A stretch of 40,976 nucleotides of DNA from Candidatus Dormiibacterota bacterium (GTDB taxonomy: Bacteria > Chloroflexota > Dormibacteria > Aeolococcales > Aeolococcaceae). Position 1 is the first letter of the stretch. Each line of letters begins with the position of its first letter. Positions 8,067 to 16,769 of this stretch are shown piece by piece. A program made the position numbers and the translations under genes. The notes below the pieces were generated by a model that ran no database searches, had not been told where the DNA came from, and saw nothing but the letters and a program-made list of their open reading frames with translations. The stretch spans positions 1 through 40,976 of the forward strand of contig JAFARE010000036.1 in assembly GCA_019245575.1 (NCBI GenBank), given 5' to 3'.

Positions 8067-8950
8067 GAGCGAACGCCGGGAGGCACCGGATACCCCTGGC
8101 GCGCGTTGCTGATGTCCGGCTTCGGCGGCGCGGAGCCCTCGGCCGGCTGGTCGGCACGCTCGATGCGGAACTCACCGCTGCGGTCGAGCATCGCCACGAT
8201 GCGAACGATGCAGCCGTCTCCGCCCACCCAGCGCCAGGGAAAGCACGCGAAGGTCACGCGGCGCCCGGTCACCTTGTCGATGTCGCCGCCGACGTTCTCG
8301 AACCCGATGATCCCGTTGCTGAAGATCTGCCGGTGACAGGGTTCCCACTCAGGGAAGTCGTCGAGCACGTCGTGGCCCGTCTCGCGCTTGTACTCCTCGC
8401 ACGCCCAGGGCAGCAGCCCGTTGGGCAGGCCGGGTCCGTGCGGCGCGATGGCGGTTGCGAGCGGGTGGTCCAGCGCCTGCGTGTCGGTGCCGACCGCCTT
8501 GACGCCGCGCTCGACGAACCACTCACCGGCCTCACGGTAGAAGCCGGGCGAGTACGCGTAGTACGTGCTGTTGTCGCCGAACGTCTGGTGCCATCCCGTG
8601 TTGACGATGACGATGTCGCCCGGCTCGATGCGCGGCCGCGCCGCCTCCAGGTCCTCGGGCATCACCTTTTCCCACTTCCCCTTGGGAATCGACACGACGA
8701 CGCCGGTTCCGAAGAAGCTGGACAGCGGCACGTCCTCCAGCAGTGGCGCGCCTTCGATCACATGCCCGGGAGCGTCGACATGGGTGGTCGAGTGCATCAC
8801 GGTGGTGATTCGCTGGCTCAGCACGCGAGACTTCGCGTGGTAGTGAATGCGCTCGATCTTGACGTCTTCGAAGTACGGCCAGTTGGGGACGCCGTAGCCC
8901 CACGGATGGCTGAGGTCGTAGAACTCGAGGGAATCCGTAGAGGAAGCCAC
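8063..8950 (-). CDS. Cyclase-family (kynurenine-formamidase-like) metal hydrolase
   Basis: A 295-residue protein of the cyclase/PF04199 family, metal-dependent amidohydrolases and lactonases including kynurenine formamidase and isatin hydrolase. It has DLSHPWGYGVPNWP near the start, the metal-binding HSTTHVDAPGHV motif around residue 52-63 (variant of HxGTHxDxPxH), a VIVNTGWH strand and a GTDTQALDHP segment. The GTG start at 8948-8950 is chosen because AGGAGG lies about 8 bases upstream; an in-frame extension further upstream runs into the promoter region. It would hydrolyse an amide, lactone or cyclic intermediate. It is the first gene of the minus-strand trio. Confidence 0.8.
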   Translation of the reverse strand: MASSTDSLEFYDLSHPWGYGVPNWPYFEDVKIERIHYHAKSRVLSQRITTVMHSTTHVDAPGHVIEGAPLLEDVPLSSFFGTGVVVSIPKGKWEKVMPEDLEAARPRIEPGDIVIVNTGWHQTFGDNSTYYAYSPGFYREAGEWFVERGVKAVGTDTQALDHPLATAIAPHGPGLPNGLLPWACEEYKRETGHDVLDDFPEWEPCHRQIFSNGIIGFENVGGDIDKVTGRRVTFACFPWRWVGGDGCIVRIVAMLDRSGEFRIERADQPAEGSAPPKPDISNARQGYPVPPGVRS

Positions 8951-8977
8951 CGCTCCGTCCTCCTGTCTCGTTTTGCG

Positions 8978-9015
8978 ATACAGCGTTCCGTATGTTGATT
9001 TGCCGCGCATATGAT
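8978..9015. promoter_or_regulatory. Divergent regulatory region with ATACAGCGTTCCGTAT dyad
   Basis: The imperfect palindrome ATACAGCGTTCCGTAT lies at 8978-8993 between the cyclase-family gene (minus) and the acyl-CoA synthetase (plus). A good -10 candidate for the plus strand is TATGAT at 9010-9015, which would place the dyad over the -35 zone. Its half-site (ATACGGAAC) is related to, but weaker than, the CATTTTNCRGGAC half-site seen elsewhere in the window. Confidence 0.35.
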
Positions 9016-9045
9016 GACGGGCGCCATGACGCCTCGTAAAGCGCG

Positions 9046-11007
9046 GTGCGGACTCGCGTGAGCCTGCCTGACTGGTTCGATCCCGGCCGCTGGGTGCCAC
9101 CGCCCGGTTATGCGGACACGTGCAACGTGGTGCGGCTCATGGGCTCGAGCGCCGCCACGGACTTTCCCGGCTTCCTGCAGCAAGCCGCGCGAGACCCTGG
9201 TCGTCTCTATCCCGCGGCCTTCGAGGATTTGGCATTGGAATGGATGGCGCCGTGGCAGCGCATCGTCGACGAGTCGCGCGGGGCGCCGTGGGCTGATTGG
9301 TTCGTGGGCGCGCGCGCGAACGTCGCCCGTCTCTGCGTCGAGCGGTGGCCGGCGTCCAGGCCCGCTCTCATCTGGGAGGGCGACGACGGATCCACGCGCT
9401 GCCTGACGTTCTCGGAGCTCGACGACTCGGTGCGCCGCGCCGCAGCCGGGTTGAGCGCTCTCGGCGTGCGCCGCGGCGACGTGGTCGCGATGCACCTGCC
9501 GATGGTGCCCGAGGCTGTGATCTCGCTGCTCGCGGCGGCACGTCTCGGCGCCATTGCGCAGCCGTCGTTCTCCGGATACGGCGTGGACGCCCTCGTTGAG
9601 CGCCTCGAGCTGGGCGGCGCCGAGGTCCTCATCACCGCGGACGGGGCGCTGCGCCGCGGACGGCGCGTCAACATGCGCTCGGTCGTCGACGCGGCGGTGC
9701 GGCGCACCACCCGCGTGCGCCACGTGGTCACGGTGCAGCGTCTCGACGAGCGTCCGCAGATGCCGCCGGTCGCCGGCCTGCACTGGGACGAGCTGCTGAG
9801 CGCGTCGCCGGACGGATGGGCCGAGGCGTTCGAGGCGCAGACCCCGTTCCTGCTGGCGTTCACCTCTGGGTCGACGGGGCGGCCCAAGGGAGTGGTGCAC
9901 ACCCACGGCGGGCTCCCCTACCGGTTCGCCCTCGAGCTCGCCTACTGCGCCAACCTGAACGAGGGCGACCGGCTGGCGTGGGTCACCGACATGGGCTGGA
10001 TCATGGGCCCGCTGGCAACGATCGGTCCGCTGGCCCTCGGCGCCACGGCCGTGCTCTTCGAGGGCGTGCCGGACCATCCGGATCCGGACCGGCTCTGGAG
10101 GCTCGTCGAAGCCCACGACATCACCCATCTCGGCCTCTCGCCGACGGTCGCGCGCAGCCTTGCCGCCGCCGGCGACGCCTGGGCCGACGACCACGAGGTG
10201 CCGTCTCTGCGGGTGCTGCTCTCCACCGGCGAGCCGTGGACCATCCCAGCGTGGCGCTGGGTGCACCGGCACGTGGCGCGTGGCACGCGGCCGATCATCA
10301 ACATCACGGGCGGCGCCGAGATCGGCGGCACGATCCTCGCGGGATCTCCGCTCGTGCCCACCGACGCGGGGCGCTTCGCCGGGCCGGGACCGGGGATGGC
10401 GGTGGACGTGTACGACGATTCGGGACGGCCGCTGGTCGGCGCGCCGGGCGAGCTGGTGATCACGAAGAGCTGGCCGTCGATGACGCGCGGCTTCTGGAAC
10501 GAGCCCGATCGCTACCTGGAGACGTACTGGTCGCGCTGGCCCGGCGTCTGGGTTCACGGCGACCGCGCCGTCCGATACGCGGACGGCAGCTGGGAGCTGA
10601 TCGGACGGTCTGACGATGTCATCAAGGTGGCGGGCAAGCGCCTCGGGCCGGCCGAGCTCGAATCCCTCGCCACCGAGGTTCCGGAGGTTGAGGCCGCTGC
10701 CGCGGTCGGGCTGCCTGACCCCATCCGCGGCGAGCAGGCGGTCGTGGTGATCCAGGCATCGGCCGGGGACGCGGAGCTCGTCGCCGCTGTGCGGCGCCGC
10801 CTCGAGGACGCGCTGGGCCGGGCGTTCAAGCCGCACGTCGTGGCCTGCACGATGCTCCCGCTCACGCGCTCGGGCAAGGTGCACCGCCGCGCGGTGCGCG
10901 CCTGGCTGCAGGGCGCTGATGCGGGCGACCTGAGCACGCTGGAGAATCCCGAGGCGGAGACGGCCATCGCCGCGGCAGCGGCCTCGCTGCGGCCGGCCGG
11001 GAGCTGA
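9046..11007 (+). CDS. AMP-forming acyl-CoA synthetase (acetyl-CoA-synthetase-like)
   Basis: A 653-residue ANL-superfamily enzyme. It has the ATP-binding FTSGSTGRPKG motif around residues 272-282, a TDMGWIMGP core motif, NITGGAEIGG, a GRSDDVIKVAGKRLGPAE hinge region and the catalytic Lys in RSGKVHRR around 609. It activates a carboxylic acid to its CoA thioester with ATP, giving AMP and PPi. The long N-terminal extension before the AMP-binding domain resembles acetyl/propionyl-CoA or acetoacetyl-CoA synthetases. The start may be GTG 9046 or GTG 9058; neither has a strong ribosome site. It is followed 4 bases later by an SDR, so they form an operon with the FAH-family gene. The acid substrate is unknown. 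Confidence 0.85.
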   Translation: MRTRVSLPDWFDPGRWVPPPGYADTCNVVRLMGSSAATDFPGFLQQAARDPGRLYPAAFEDLALEWMAPWQRIVDESRGAPWADWFVGARANVARLCVERWPASRPALIWEGDDGSTRCLTFSELDDSVRRAAAGLSALGVRRGDVVAMHLPMVPEAVISLLAAARLGAIAQPSFSGYGVDALVERLELGGAEVLITADGALRRGRRVNMRSVVDAAVRRTTRVRHVVTVQRLDERPQMPPVAGLHWDELLSASPDGWAEAFEAQTPFLLAFTSGSTGRPKGVVHTHGGLPYRFALELAYCANLNEGDRLAWVTDMGWIMGPLATIGPLALGATAVLFEGVPDHPDPDRLWRLVEAHDITHLGLSPTVARSLAAAGDAWADDHEVPSLRVLLSTGEPWTIPAWRWVHRHVARGTRPIINITGGAEIGGTILAGSPLVPTDAGRFAGPGPGMAVDVYDDSGRPLVGAPGELVITKSWPSMTRGFWNEPDRYLETYWSRWPGVWVHGDRAVRYADGSWELIGRSDDVIKVAGKRLGPAELESLATEVPEVEAAAAVGLPDPIRGEQAVVVIQASAGDAELVAAVRRRLEDALGRAFKPHVVACTMLPLTRSGKVHRRAVRAWLQGADAGDLSTLENPEAETAIAAAAASLRPAGS

Positions 11008-11011
11008 GCGC

Positions 11012-11788
11012 ATGGGCACCCTGGACGGCCGCCGCGCGCTGATCACCGGGTCCGGGCGCGGCATCGGCAGGGCAACCGCCCTCGCGTTCGCGCGTGAGGG
11101 AGCGACGGTCGTGGTGTCGGCACGCACCGGCTCGCAGGTCGAGTCCGTCGTCGCCGAGATCAATGCTGCGGGCGGGCGTGCAGTCGGGTTCACGGCGGAC
11201 GTCGACGACGATGAGTCCGTCACGTCGTTGCAGCAGCGCGTTGCGCAGGAGCTGGACGGTCCGGTCGACATCCTGATCAGCAACGCCGGCATCTACATGG
11301 CGCGGCGCTTCGCGGACTACACCATGGACGAGTGGCAGCGGATGCTGTCGGTCAACGTCCTCGGCGCCGTCCGCGTGATCCGGGCGTTTCTGCCGTCGAT
11401 GCTGGAGCGGGGCGAGGGGCGCGTGCTCATCGTCGCGTCGACCGCGGGCAAGTGGGGCTCGCTGTACCAGAGCGCGTACAACGTGTCGAAGCACGCCCTC
11501 ATCGGCCTCACGCGCTGCCTCGCGCTGGAGACGGCGTCACGCGGCGTGCGCGTGAACGCCCTGTGCCCGGGGTGGGTGGAGACGGGGATGATCGACACCG
11601 CCGAGCTGGCCGGTGCGTACCAGGTGCCCGAGGACGATGTGCGGCGAACGCTGCTGCAGCGCGTGCCCATCGGGCGCATGGTCACGCCCGACGAGGTGGC
11701 CGCGCTAGCGGTGTACCTGGCCTCGCCGCTCGCCGACGCTATGACCGGGCAGTCCATCACGCTCGCCGGCGGAATGCTGCTGATATGA
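11012..11788 (+). CDS. Short-chain dehydrogenase/reductase (SDR), FabG-like, copy 2
   Basis: A 258-residue classical SDR with TGSGRGIG at about 12-19, the SNAG motif (ISNAGIY), a catalytic Ser in IVASTAGKWG, YNVSK (YxxxK) and the conserved CPGWVETGM region. It resembles 3-oxoacyl-reductase/3-hydroxyacyl dehydrogenase types. Between a CoA ligase and a FAH-family hydrolase it may act on a CoA-bound or free hydroxy intermediate. The stop overlaps the ATG of the next gene by 4 bases. The sequence is not especially close to the SDR at 6930, so it is not a recent duplicate. Confidence 0.85.
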   Translation: MGTLDGRRALITGSGRGIGRATALAFAREGATVVVSARTGSQVESVVAEINAAGGRAVGFTADVDDDESVTSLQQRVAQELDGPVDILISNAGIYMARRFADYTMDEWQRMLSVNVLGAVRVIRAFLPSMLERGEGRVLIVASTAGKWGSLYQSAYNVSKHALIGLTRCLALETASRGVRVNALCPGWVETGMIDTAELAGAYQVPEDDVRRTLLQRVPIGRMVTPDEVAALAVYLASPLADAMTGQSITLAGGMLLI

Positions 11789-12777
11789 GCGAGCAGAGGA
11801 TTGCGCCGTGGTCGCTTGCCACCGCGGACGCGGGCGGCGGAGATGTCGTCTTTCTCGTCGTCGGCGACAGGGCCCTGCCCCTCGGCGCGGCAGCGCGGAT
11901 GCCCGATGCCCCCCCGCTGCCCGAGGGCGCCGGAGACATCCCCACCACCACCATCGACCTGCTGCGCAACTGGGACGTGCTCGAGCCGTGGTTGGACGGC
12001 GTCGCGCGGCGAGCCTCCGGCGACGACGGGGCGCTCCCTCGACTCGGCCACGACGCCAGCAACCTTCGCTTTCGTGCGCCCGTTCCGCAGCCAGGCCAGC
12101 TGCTGTACGCGGCGGCGAACTACCGCGCGCACATCCTCGAGCAGATGCGCACGCTCCTGCCCGAGGGCAGCCAGGAGGTGGACAAGCGCCTCATCCGTCC
12201 GTACTTCTTCCCCAAGCCGGCGACGTCGGTGACGGGCCCCTTCGACGACGTTGCGATACCGCCCGATGTGACACAGCTGGACTGGGAGGTGGAGCTCGCG
12301 CTCGTCATCGGCCGCGCCGGCTTCAGGATCAGCGAACGTGAGGCGATGCAGCACGTCGCCGGCTACATGGTCGCGGACGACCTGACGTGCCGCGACATGG
12401 TCATCCGCCGCGACTGGCCGCTGCTGCGCACCGACTGGCTGACGGGCAAGGGATTCCCGGGATTCGCGCCGCTGGGGCCGTACCTGGTGCCGGCGCGCTT
12501 CGTCCCCGATCCCCTGAATCTGCGGCTGCAGCTGCGCGTGAACGGTGAGACGAAGCAGGACTCGTCGACGGCCGAGATGGTGTTCTCGCCCGCCGAGCAA
12601 ATTGCGTTCGTGTCGAGAGTCGTCCCACTCGCGCCGGGTGACGTCATCTCCACGGGCACGCCTGAGGGCGTGGGCTTCGCCAGTGGAACATTCCTCGCGG
12701 CAGGCGACGTTGTCGAGGCCGAGGTGGAAGGCCTCGGCCGGCAGCGCACGCGCATCGTGGACTCCGCGAAGAGCTGA
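11785..12777 (+). CDS. Fumarylacetoacetate hydrolase (FAH)-family protein, copy 1
   Basis: A 330-residue FAH-domain protein. The catalytic core (from about residue 105) has AANYRAH, DWEVELALVIG with the Glu-x-Glu metal ligands around 167-170, a VADDLTCRDM Asp, the MVFSPAEQIAFVS region and the closing STGTPEGVGF. Family members hydrolyse or decarboxylate 2,4-diketo acids such as fumarylpyruvate, the product following gentisate cleavage and isomerisation. Residues 1-100 form the usual variable N-terminal domain. The ATG at 11785 overlaps the SDR stop (ATGA). A role after gentisate-type ring cleavage is a reasonable inference, not shown. Confidence 0.85.
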   Translation: MSEQRIAPWSLATADAGGGDVVFLVVGDRALPLGAAARMPDAPPLPEGAGDIPTTTIDLLRNWDVLEPWLDGVARRASGDDGALPRLGHDASNLRFRAPVPQPGQLLYAAANYRAHILEQMRTLLPEGSQEVDKRLIRPYFFPKPATSVTGPFDDVAIPPDVTQLDWEVELALVIGRAGFRISEREAMQHVAGYMVADDLTCRDMVIRRDWPLLRTDWLTGKGFPGFAPLGPYLVPARFVPDPLNLRLQLRVNGETKQDSSTAEMVFSPAEQIAFVSRVVPLAPGDVISTGTPEGVGFASGTFLAAGDVVEAEVEGLGRQRTRIVDSAKS

Positions 12778-12799
12778 CGCGCGCGACCAGGCTTATCCT

Positions 12800-13504
12800 C
12801 TAGCGCGATGCGCCACTCGCGGCCCTGAGGTGCGTGTTGAAGAAGTCGATGGTGCGCTGCCACGCGAGCTGCGCCGCTTCAGGCCGGTGCGCCTCCGGAC
12901 GGGAGTCGTTGAAGAACGCGTGGTCGGCCCCGTCATACCAGTGGAGCTCAACCGCCGCCGCTGAGCCGTCGAGCTCCCGCGCCAGCTGGTCGACGCGCTC
13001 GCGCGTGTACGCGTGGTCGTGCTCGGCGAAGTGGCCGAGCACGGCTCCGCGAATCTTCGAATGGTCGGGTTTGGCGTACTCGGTGCGCGCGAAGGTGGGA
13101 TAGAAGGCGGAAACCGCCCCGAATCGGTCGCTCAGCGAGGCCGCGTACAGGGCCAGCGCCGCTCCCATGCAGAAGCCGACCACCCCCACACGGTCACCGG
13201 TCGTCCTGCCGCCGTCGAGCAGCCACTGCGCGGCGCCGATGATCTCCCGCGACGCCTGGTCCAGCTGCATCTCCATGACGAGCTTGCGCGCCTCGTCGGG
13301 TTCGCGCGTCACCTTGCCGTGGTACAGGTCCGGTGCCAGGGCGGCGAAGCCGGCAGCCGCGAAGCGGTCGCAGACGTCGCGGATGTGCGGCACCAGTCCC
13401 CACCATTCCTGGATGACGACCACGCCCGGACCCGGCTGCGCCGGACTCGCGAAGTATCCGGTGGCCTTGTCGCCGTTGCTGCGAAACTCGACCTCTTCAC
13501 CCAT
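12800..13504 (-). CDS. Dienelactone-hydrolase-family alpha/beta hydrolase
   Basis: A 234-residue protein of the dienelactone hydrolase family. The expected triad is visible: Cys112 in GFCMGA, Asp163 in HFAEHDHAY and His195 in YDGADHAFF. There is also VIQEWWGLVPHIRDVCDRFAAAGFAALAPDLYHG motif content near residues 29-62. It hydrolyses lactones such as dienelactone formed during (chloro)catechol or muconate catabolism. ATG 13504 is preceded by AAGGAG. It is 11 bases downstream of the SRPBCC gene in a minus-strand trio and converges with the FAH-family gene. Confidence 0.85.
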   Translation of the reverse strand: MGEEVEFRSNGDKATGYFASPAQPGPGVVVIQEWWGLVPHIRDVCDRFAAAGFAALAPDLYHGKVTREPDEARKLVMEMQLDQASREIIGAAQWLLDGGRTTGDRVGVVGFCMGAALALYAASLSDRFGAVSAFYPTFARTEYAKPDHSKIRGAVLGHFAEHDHAYTRERVDQLARELDGSAAAVELHWYDGADHAFFNDSRPEAHRPEAAQLAWQRTIDFFNTHLRAASGASR

Positions 13505-13515
13505 CTGCGCTCTCC

Positions 13516-13977
13516 TTACAGCTCCTGCGCCTGAATCGGCGCGCCCTCGAGGAGGCTGCGGATGTTCTCCAGGCTGCGCCGCAACCCGTTGCCAAACTGC
13601 TCCTTGATGAACGGCGACATCACGCGAAGCGGACCGTGCGGCTCGGCTTCGGCTCGAAACGTCAACCGTGTGGCGCTGCCCTCCTCCTCGAACGCGTTGA
13701 CGAACGTGATGTCCATGGCACGGCTCTCGCTGCGCATCACCACGCGCCGGTCCGGCTCGCATTCAGTCACCTCGAGTGTGCTGTCCTGGACGCGACCCAT
13801 CATCTTCCGGCCCATCGCAAAGCGCGTGCCCACGCGCACGTCACCGGGATCCAGCTGCTCGACGCGCACGACATCCGGGTCCCACCGCGGATGGTTCTCC
13901 GCATGTCTGGTGATCACGAAGTCATAGACATCGTGCACGGGGCGTGGGACGACGATGCGTTGTTCGATCTCGATCAC
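13516..13977 (-). CDS. SRPBCC (START/polyketide-cyclase-like) protein
   Basis: A 153-residue helix-grip protein: MIEIEQRIVVPRPVHDVYDFVI at the start (strand and helix), then alternating strands with TLEVTECEPDRRVVMRSES and a long C-terminal helix (KEQFGNGLRRSLENIRSLLE). The fold has a large hydrophobic cavity and is used by polyketide cyclases, aromatases and lipid-binding proteins. Its start overlaps the stop of the ADP-forming CoA synthetase by 4 bases. It may bind a hydrophobic intermediate; no catalytic residue can be assigned. Confidence 0.75.
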   Translation of the reverse strand: MIEIEQRIVVPRPVHDVYDFVITRHAENHPRWDPDVVRVEQLDPGDVRVGTRFAMGRKMMGRVQDSTLEVTECEPDRRVVMRSESRAMDITFVNAFEEEGSATRLTFRAEAEPHGPLRVMSPFIKEQFGNGLRRSLENIRSLLEGAPIQAQEL

Positions 13978-16073
13978 GGTTGCGATCCTCCATGTGTGAC
14001 GATGAGCGCGTCAAGGACGACGAGACCGGCGGCCGTGATGCGCACCGGGTTCAGGTCGACGTCGACGATGTTCGGATGTGCTGCCACCAGCTCACCGAGG
14101 GCGCGGATGCAGGTGATCAACTGGTCCCGGTCGGCAGCAGGGGCGCCTCGAAAACCGTCCAGCAGCGCCGCGCCACGCAACTCCGACGTCATCGTCTGCG
14201 CCTGCGCCGCGGTCAGCGGCGCAAGGCGCAGCGCAACGTCGGACAGCGCTTCGGCCGCGACGCCACCGACGCCGAGCAGCACCACCGGCCCGAAGCTCTG
14301 GTCGCGGCGCGCGCCGAGAATGAGGTCGACGCCGGGCGCCGCCTCCTCCTCGACCAGGTATCGGCGCCGGCTTCCGGTCGGCGGGATCCGCTCCATCTCA
14401 CGCACAGCCGCGCGCAGGTCGTCGATTGAACGGATGCCGGTGCGCACACCGGCGACATCGGACTTGTGAGCGATGCCCGCGTCGCACACCTTGACCACAA
14501 GGGGCGGATGCAGCGTGTCGACAGCACGCTCGGCGTCGACGGCGGTTTCGAAGACCAGGCGGCGCGGGCATGTGAACCCCATCGCCTCGAGCAGGGACTT
14601 GGCCTCGTCCTCGTCCAGCGTGCCCTCCAGGTTTGCCGCGGCGAACGAAAAGGAGTCAGCGGCAGCCGGCGCCGCGCCGGGCGACCACCGGGCGCGCGCA
14701 TCCGCGACCAGCGCGCGCGCCGCGCGGGCCGCGCGGTCAGGCGAGGGCACCACGGGAACCCCGTGTTCGCGCAGCGCCGCACGAACGCGCTCCACAACGT
14801 CGCGAGGGCCACCGGTGGCGAAGATCGTCGGCTGGCCGGTTGAGCGCGCGGCCCGCGAGACATCCATCGGGTCGACGGCGCCCGGCTCGTCGAGCGCGTA
14901 CACCACCGTGAGGTCGATAGCCGGGTCGCGCGCCACGGCGGTCAGCACCGCCGGGAATGTCTCACTCGGGCGGCCCGTGTCCACGGGGTTGCTCACATAC
15001 GTCAGCGGCGGCAGCAGCGCGTCGACCTCGGCGCGCGTCTGCGCACTCAACGCGGGCAGCTCGACGCCCGACGACTTGAGCGTGTCCGCGATCACGAGAC
15101 CGGGCCCCGCCTGCCCCGTCACCACGCCCACGCCGGCGCGGTCACGCGGCTCGAGGCGCACCATGGAGAGCACGCCCGCGGCGTCGATGAGCTCCTGGAC
15201 ATCGTCGACGACGACGGCGCCCGCCTGCGCCAGCGCCGACCGTGTCAGCGCGTAATTCCCGGTCAAGGCCCCCGTGTGTGAGCGCGCGAAGTCGCCGACG
15301 TCCGACTTCCCCAGCACCAGCGCCACCACGGGAACGCGCGCGACCGCTGCGGCCACGGCGTCAACAAGCGCGCGGCCGTTGCGCACTCCCTCGATGTGAA
15401 GCGCGATGACGCTCGTCCGCGCGTCGTCCGCCAGATACCGCACCGTGTCGTCGAAGGAGACGTCCGCCGCGTTGCCCAGCCCCACCCCCAGGCTGATGCC
15501 GATGCCCTCGGCCTGCGCGAGGAAATCGAGGACGTGATGCATGCCGCCGCTCTGCGCAACGACCGCGAGTCCACCAGACTGGATCGTGGCGGCCGCGGGC
15601 ACGAAGGATGCGGTGAGACCGCGCGAGGGACGCACAAGGCCCGACGTGTTGGGGCCGAGCACGCGCATCCCTCCCTCGCGCGCGATCGCGGCGACCTCGG
15701 CCTGCAGGGCCGCACCTCCCTCACCGGACTCACCAAAGCCGCCGGCGCAGACAACGGCCGCTCGTACGCCCGCGGCGATTGCGTCGCGGAGCACGCCGGG
15801 CACGCGATTGGGCGGGACCGTCAACACCGCCAGGTCGATCCTGCTGGGGATGTCCTGCAGGCGCGGATAGCACGCACGGCCGAGGATGCTGTCCTCGCGC
15901 GGATTGACAGCAACGAGCTCGCCTTCGAACCCGCGGAGCACGCTGAGCATCTGGAAGCCGGCCTTCGACGGATCGGCCGATGCGCCGACAACCGCGATGG
16001 AAACGGGGTCGAACAGGAAGCGCAGTTCTTCCGTCAGCCTTTGCTTCGGCTGCAGGTCGACAGCAGTTCCCAC
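13974..16073 (-). CDS. ADP-forming acyl-CoA synthetase (fused alpha-beta subunits)
   Basis: A 699-residue NDP-forming acyl-CoA synthetase. The CoA-binding domain begins with LFDPVSIAVVGASADPSKAG (about 20-40). The ligase domains follow, with VVAQSGGMHHVLDF and LHIEGVRNGRALVDA, and a C-terminal ATP-grasp domain from about residue 475 has VVKVCDAGIAHKSDVAGV and VDLNPVRI. It converts an acid, ATP and CoA to acyl-CoA, ADP and Pi through a phosphohistidine. It is a second, mechanistically different CoA ligase beside that at 9046. GTG 16073 is taken as start because upstream in-frame codons overlap the promoter and operator of the divergent gene. It heads the minus-strand trio with the SRPBCC and dienelactone-hydrolase genes. 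Confidence 0.8.
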   Translation of the reverse strand: MGTAVDLQPKQRLTEELRFLFDPVSIAVVGASADPSKAGFQMLSVLRGFEGELVAVNPREDSILGRACYPRLQDIPSRIDLAVLTVPPNRVPGVLRDAIAAGVRAAVVCAGGFGESGEGGAALQAEVAAIAREGGMRVLGPNTSGLVRPSRGLTASFVPAAATIQSGGLAVVAQSGGMHHVLDFLAQAEGIGISLGVGLGNAADVSFDDTVRYLADDARTSVIALHIEGVRNGRALVDAVAAAVARVPVVALVLGKSDVGDFARSHTGALTGNYALTRSALAQAGAVVVDDVQELIDAAGVLSMVRLEPRDRAGVGVVTGQAGPGLVIADTLKSSGVELPALSAQTRAEVDALLPPLTYVSNPVDTGRPSETFPAVLTAVARDPAIDLTVVYALDEPGAVDPMDVSRAARSTGQPTIFATGGPRDVVERVRAALREHGVPVVPSPDRAARAARALVADARARWSPGAAPAAADSFSFAAANLEGTLDEDEAKSLLEAMGFTCPRRLVFETAVDAERAVDTLHPPLVVKVCDAGIAHKSDVAGVRTGIRSIDDLRAAVREMERIPPTGSRRRYLVEEEAAPGVDLILGARRDQSFGPVVLLGVGGVAAEALSDVALRLAPLTAAQAQTMTSELRGAALLDGFRGAPAADRDQLITCIRALGELVAAHPNIVDVDLNPVRITAAGLVVLDALIVTHGGSQP

Positions 16074-16076
16074 GGG

Positions 16077-16105
16077 TTGACAAGGGTAGCGCAGGGAACT
16101 ACCGT
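16077..16105 (+). promoter_or_regulatory. Sigma70-like promoter of the flavin-reductase gene
   Basis: TTGACA at 16077-16082, a 17-base spacer, then TACCGT at 16100-16105. Transcription would start near 16112, directly ahead of the operator palindrome at 16119. Confidence 0.45.
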
Positions 16106-16111
16106 ATGTCT

Positions 16112-16141
16112 CGTGTTTCAGGACAAGTGTCCTGTATACTG
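16112..16141. promoter_or_regulatory. Operator palindrome CAGGAC-AAGT-GTCCTG
   Basis: A perfect inverted repeat with 6-base arms (16119-16124 and 16129-16134) and a 4-base spacer, in the divergent promoter between the ADP-forming CoA synthetase and the flavin reductase. Extended arms read CGTGTTTCAGGACA on the plus strand and CAGTATACAGGACA on the minus strand, both fitting the half-site shared with other promoters in this window. Confidence 0.6.
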
Positions 16142-16185
16142 GGACTGTACGCAATCGTCCCGGCGAGAAACAATGAGCACTGACA

Positions 16186-16743
16186 ATGGCCGTTGAAGGC
16201 GACCTCTTCCGACAGGTCCTCGGCTCATTCCCCGCGGGCGTCACCGTCGTGACCGCGGTTGACGCGGACGACAGCCCCAAGGGCCTCACCAGCACGGCGG
16301 TGACGTCCGTGTCGGCTTCGCCCCCACTGCTGCTGGTCTGCGTCGACAGGACGTCGAACACGCTGCCCGCCATCGAGCACAGTCAGGCGTTCGTCGTGAA
16401 CTTCCTCGCGGCCGGGGAGGAATGGCTGGCGCTGCGTTTTGCCTCGAAGGCTCCCGACAAGTTCTCCGGCCTGAGCTGGACGCGTTCCGAGGTTGCCGCC
16501 GGCGCGCCCGTGCTCAGCGACCATGTCGTCGCCCATGCCGAATGTGTCGTCACCGAGCGCATCGAGGCCGGTGACCACATCATCTTCATCGGCCAGATCG
16601 AGCACGGCGTGGTCCGTGAGGGCGTGCCGCTCATGTTCTTCCGCCACGAGTTCGCGCCATGGCCGTTCCGCGGCGACGAGCGGCAGGCAATCGGCCCGGT
16701 GTCAGAGCTGCTCCTGGTGGGAGCGGTCGACCGTCAGGGCTGA
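16186..16743 (+). CDS. Flavin reductase (HsaB/HpaC-like) of a two-component monooxygenase
   Basis: A 185-residue flavin-reductase-domain protein with the typical opening LFRQVLGSFPAGVTVVTAVD, a TSTAVTSVSASPPLLLVCVD strand pair and a C-terminal HIIFIGQIEHG. These enzymes use NAD(P)H to reduce free FMN or FAD that then diffuses to the oxygenase. Two HsaA-like oxygenases (2042 and 25745) lie in the window without an adjacent reductase, so this may serve both. ATG 16186 follows a promoter with an operator-like palindrome. The amidohydrolase gene begins 26 bases after its stop. Confidence 0.85.
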   Translation: MAVEGDLFRQVLGSFPAGVTVVTAVDADDSPKGLTSTAVTSVSASPPLLLVCVDRTSNTLPAIEHSQAFVVNFLAAGEEWLALRFASKAPDKFSGLSWTRSEVAAGAPVLSDHVVAHAECVVTERIEAGDHIIFIGQIEHGVVREGVPLMFFRHEFAPWPFRGDERQAIGPVSELLLVGAVDRQG

Positions 16744-16769
16744 GCGACCCTGCTCGCGAACGTGCGGCG

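Noticed and set aside
8818-11292. An 824-codon open frame on the minus strand
   Set aside because: It runs antisense to the acyl-CoA synthetase with low-complexity Arg/Pro/His composition; the plus-strand gene has all family motifs.
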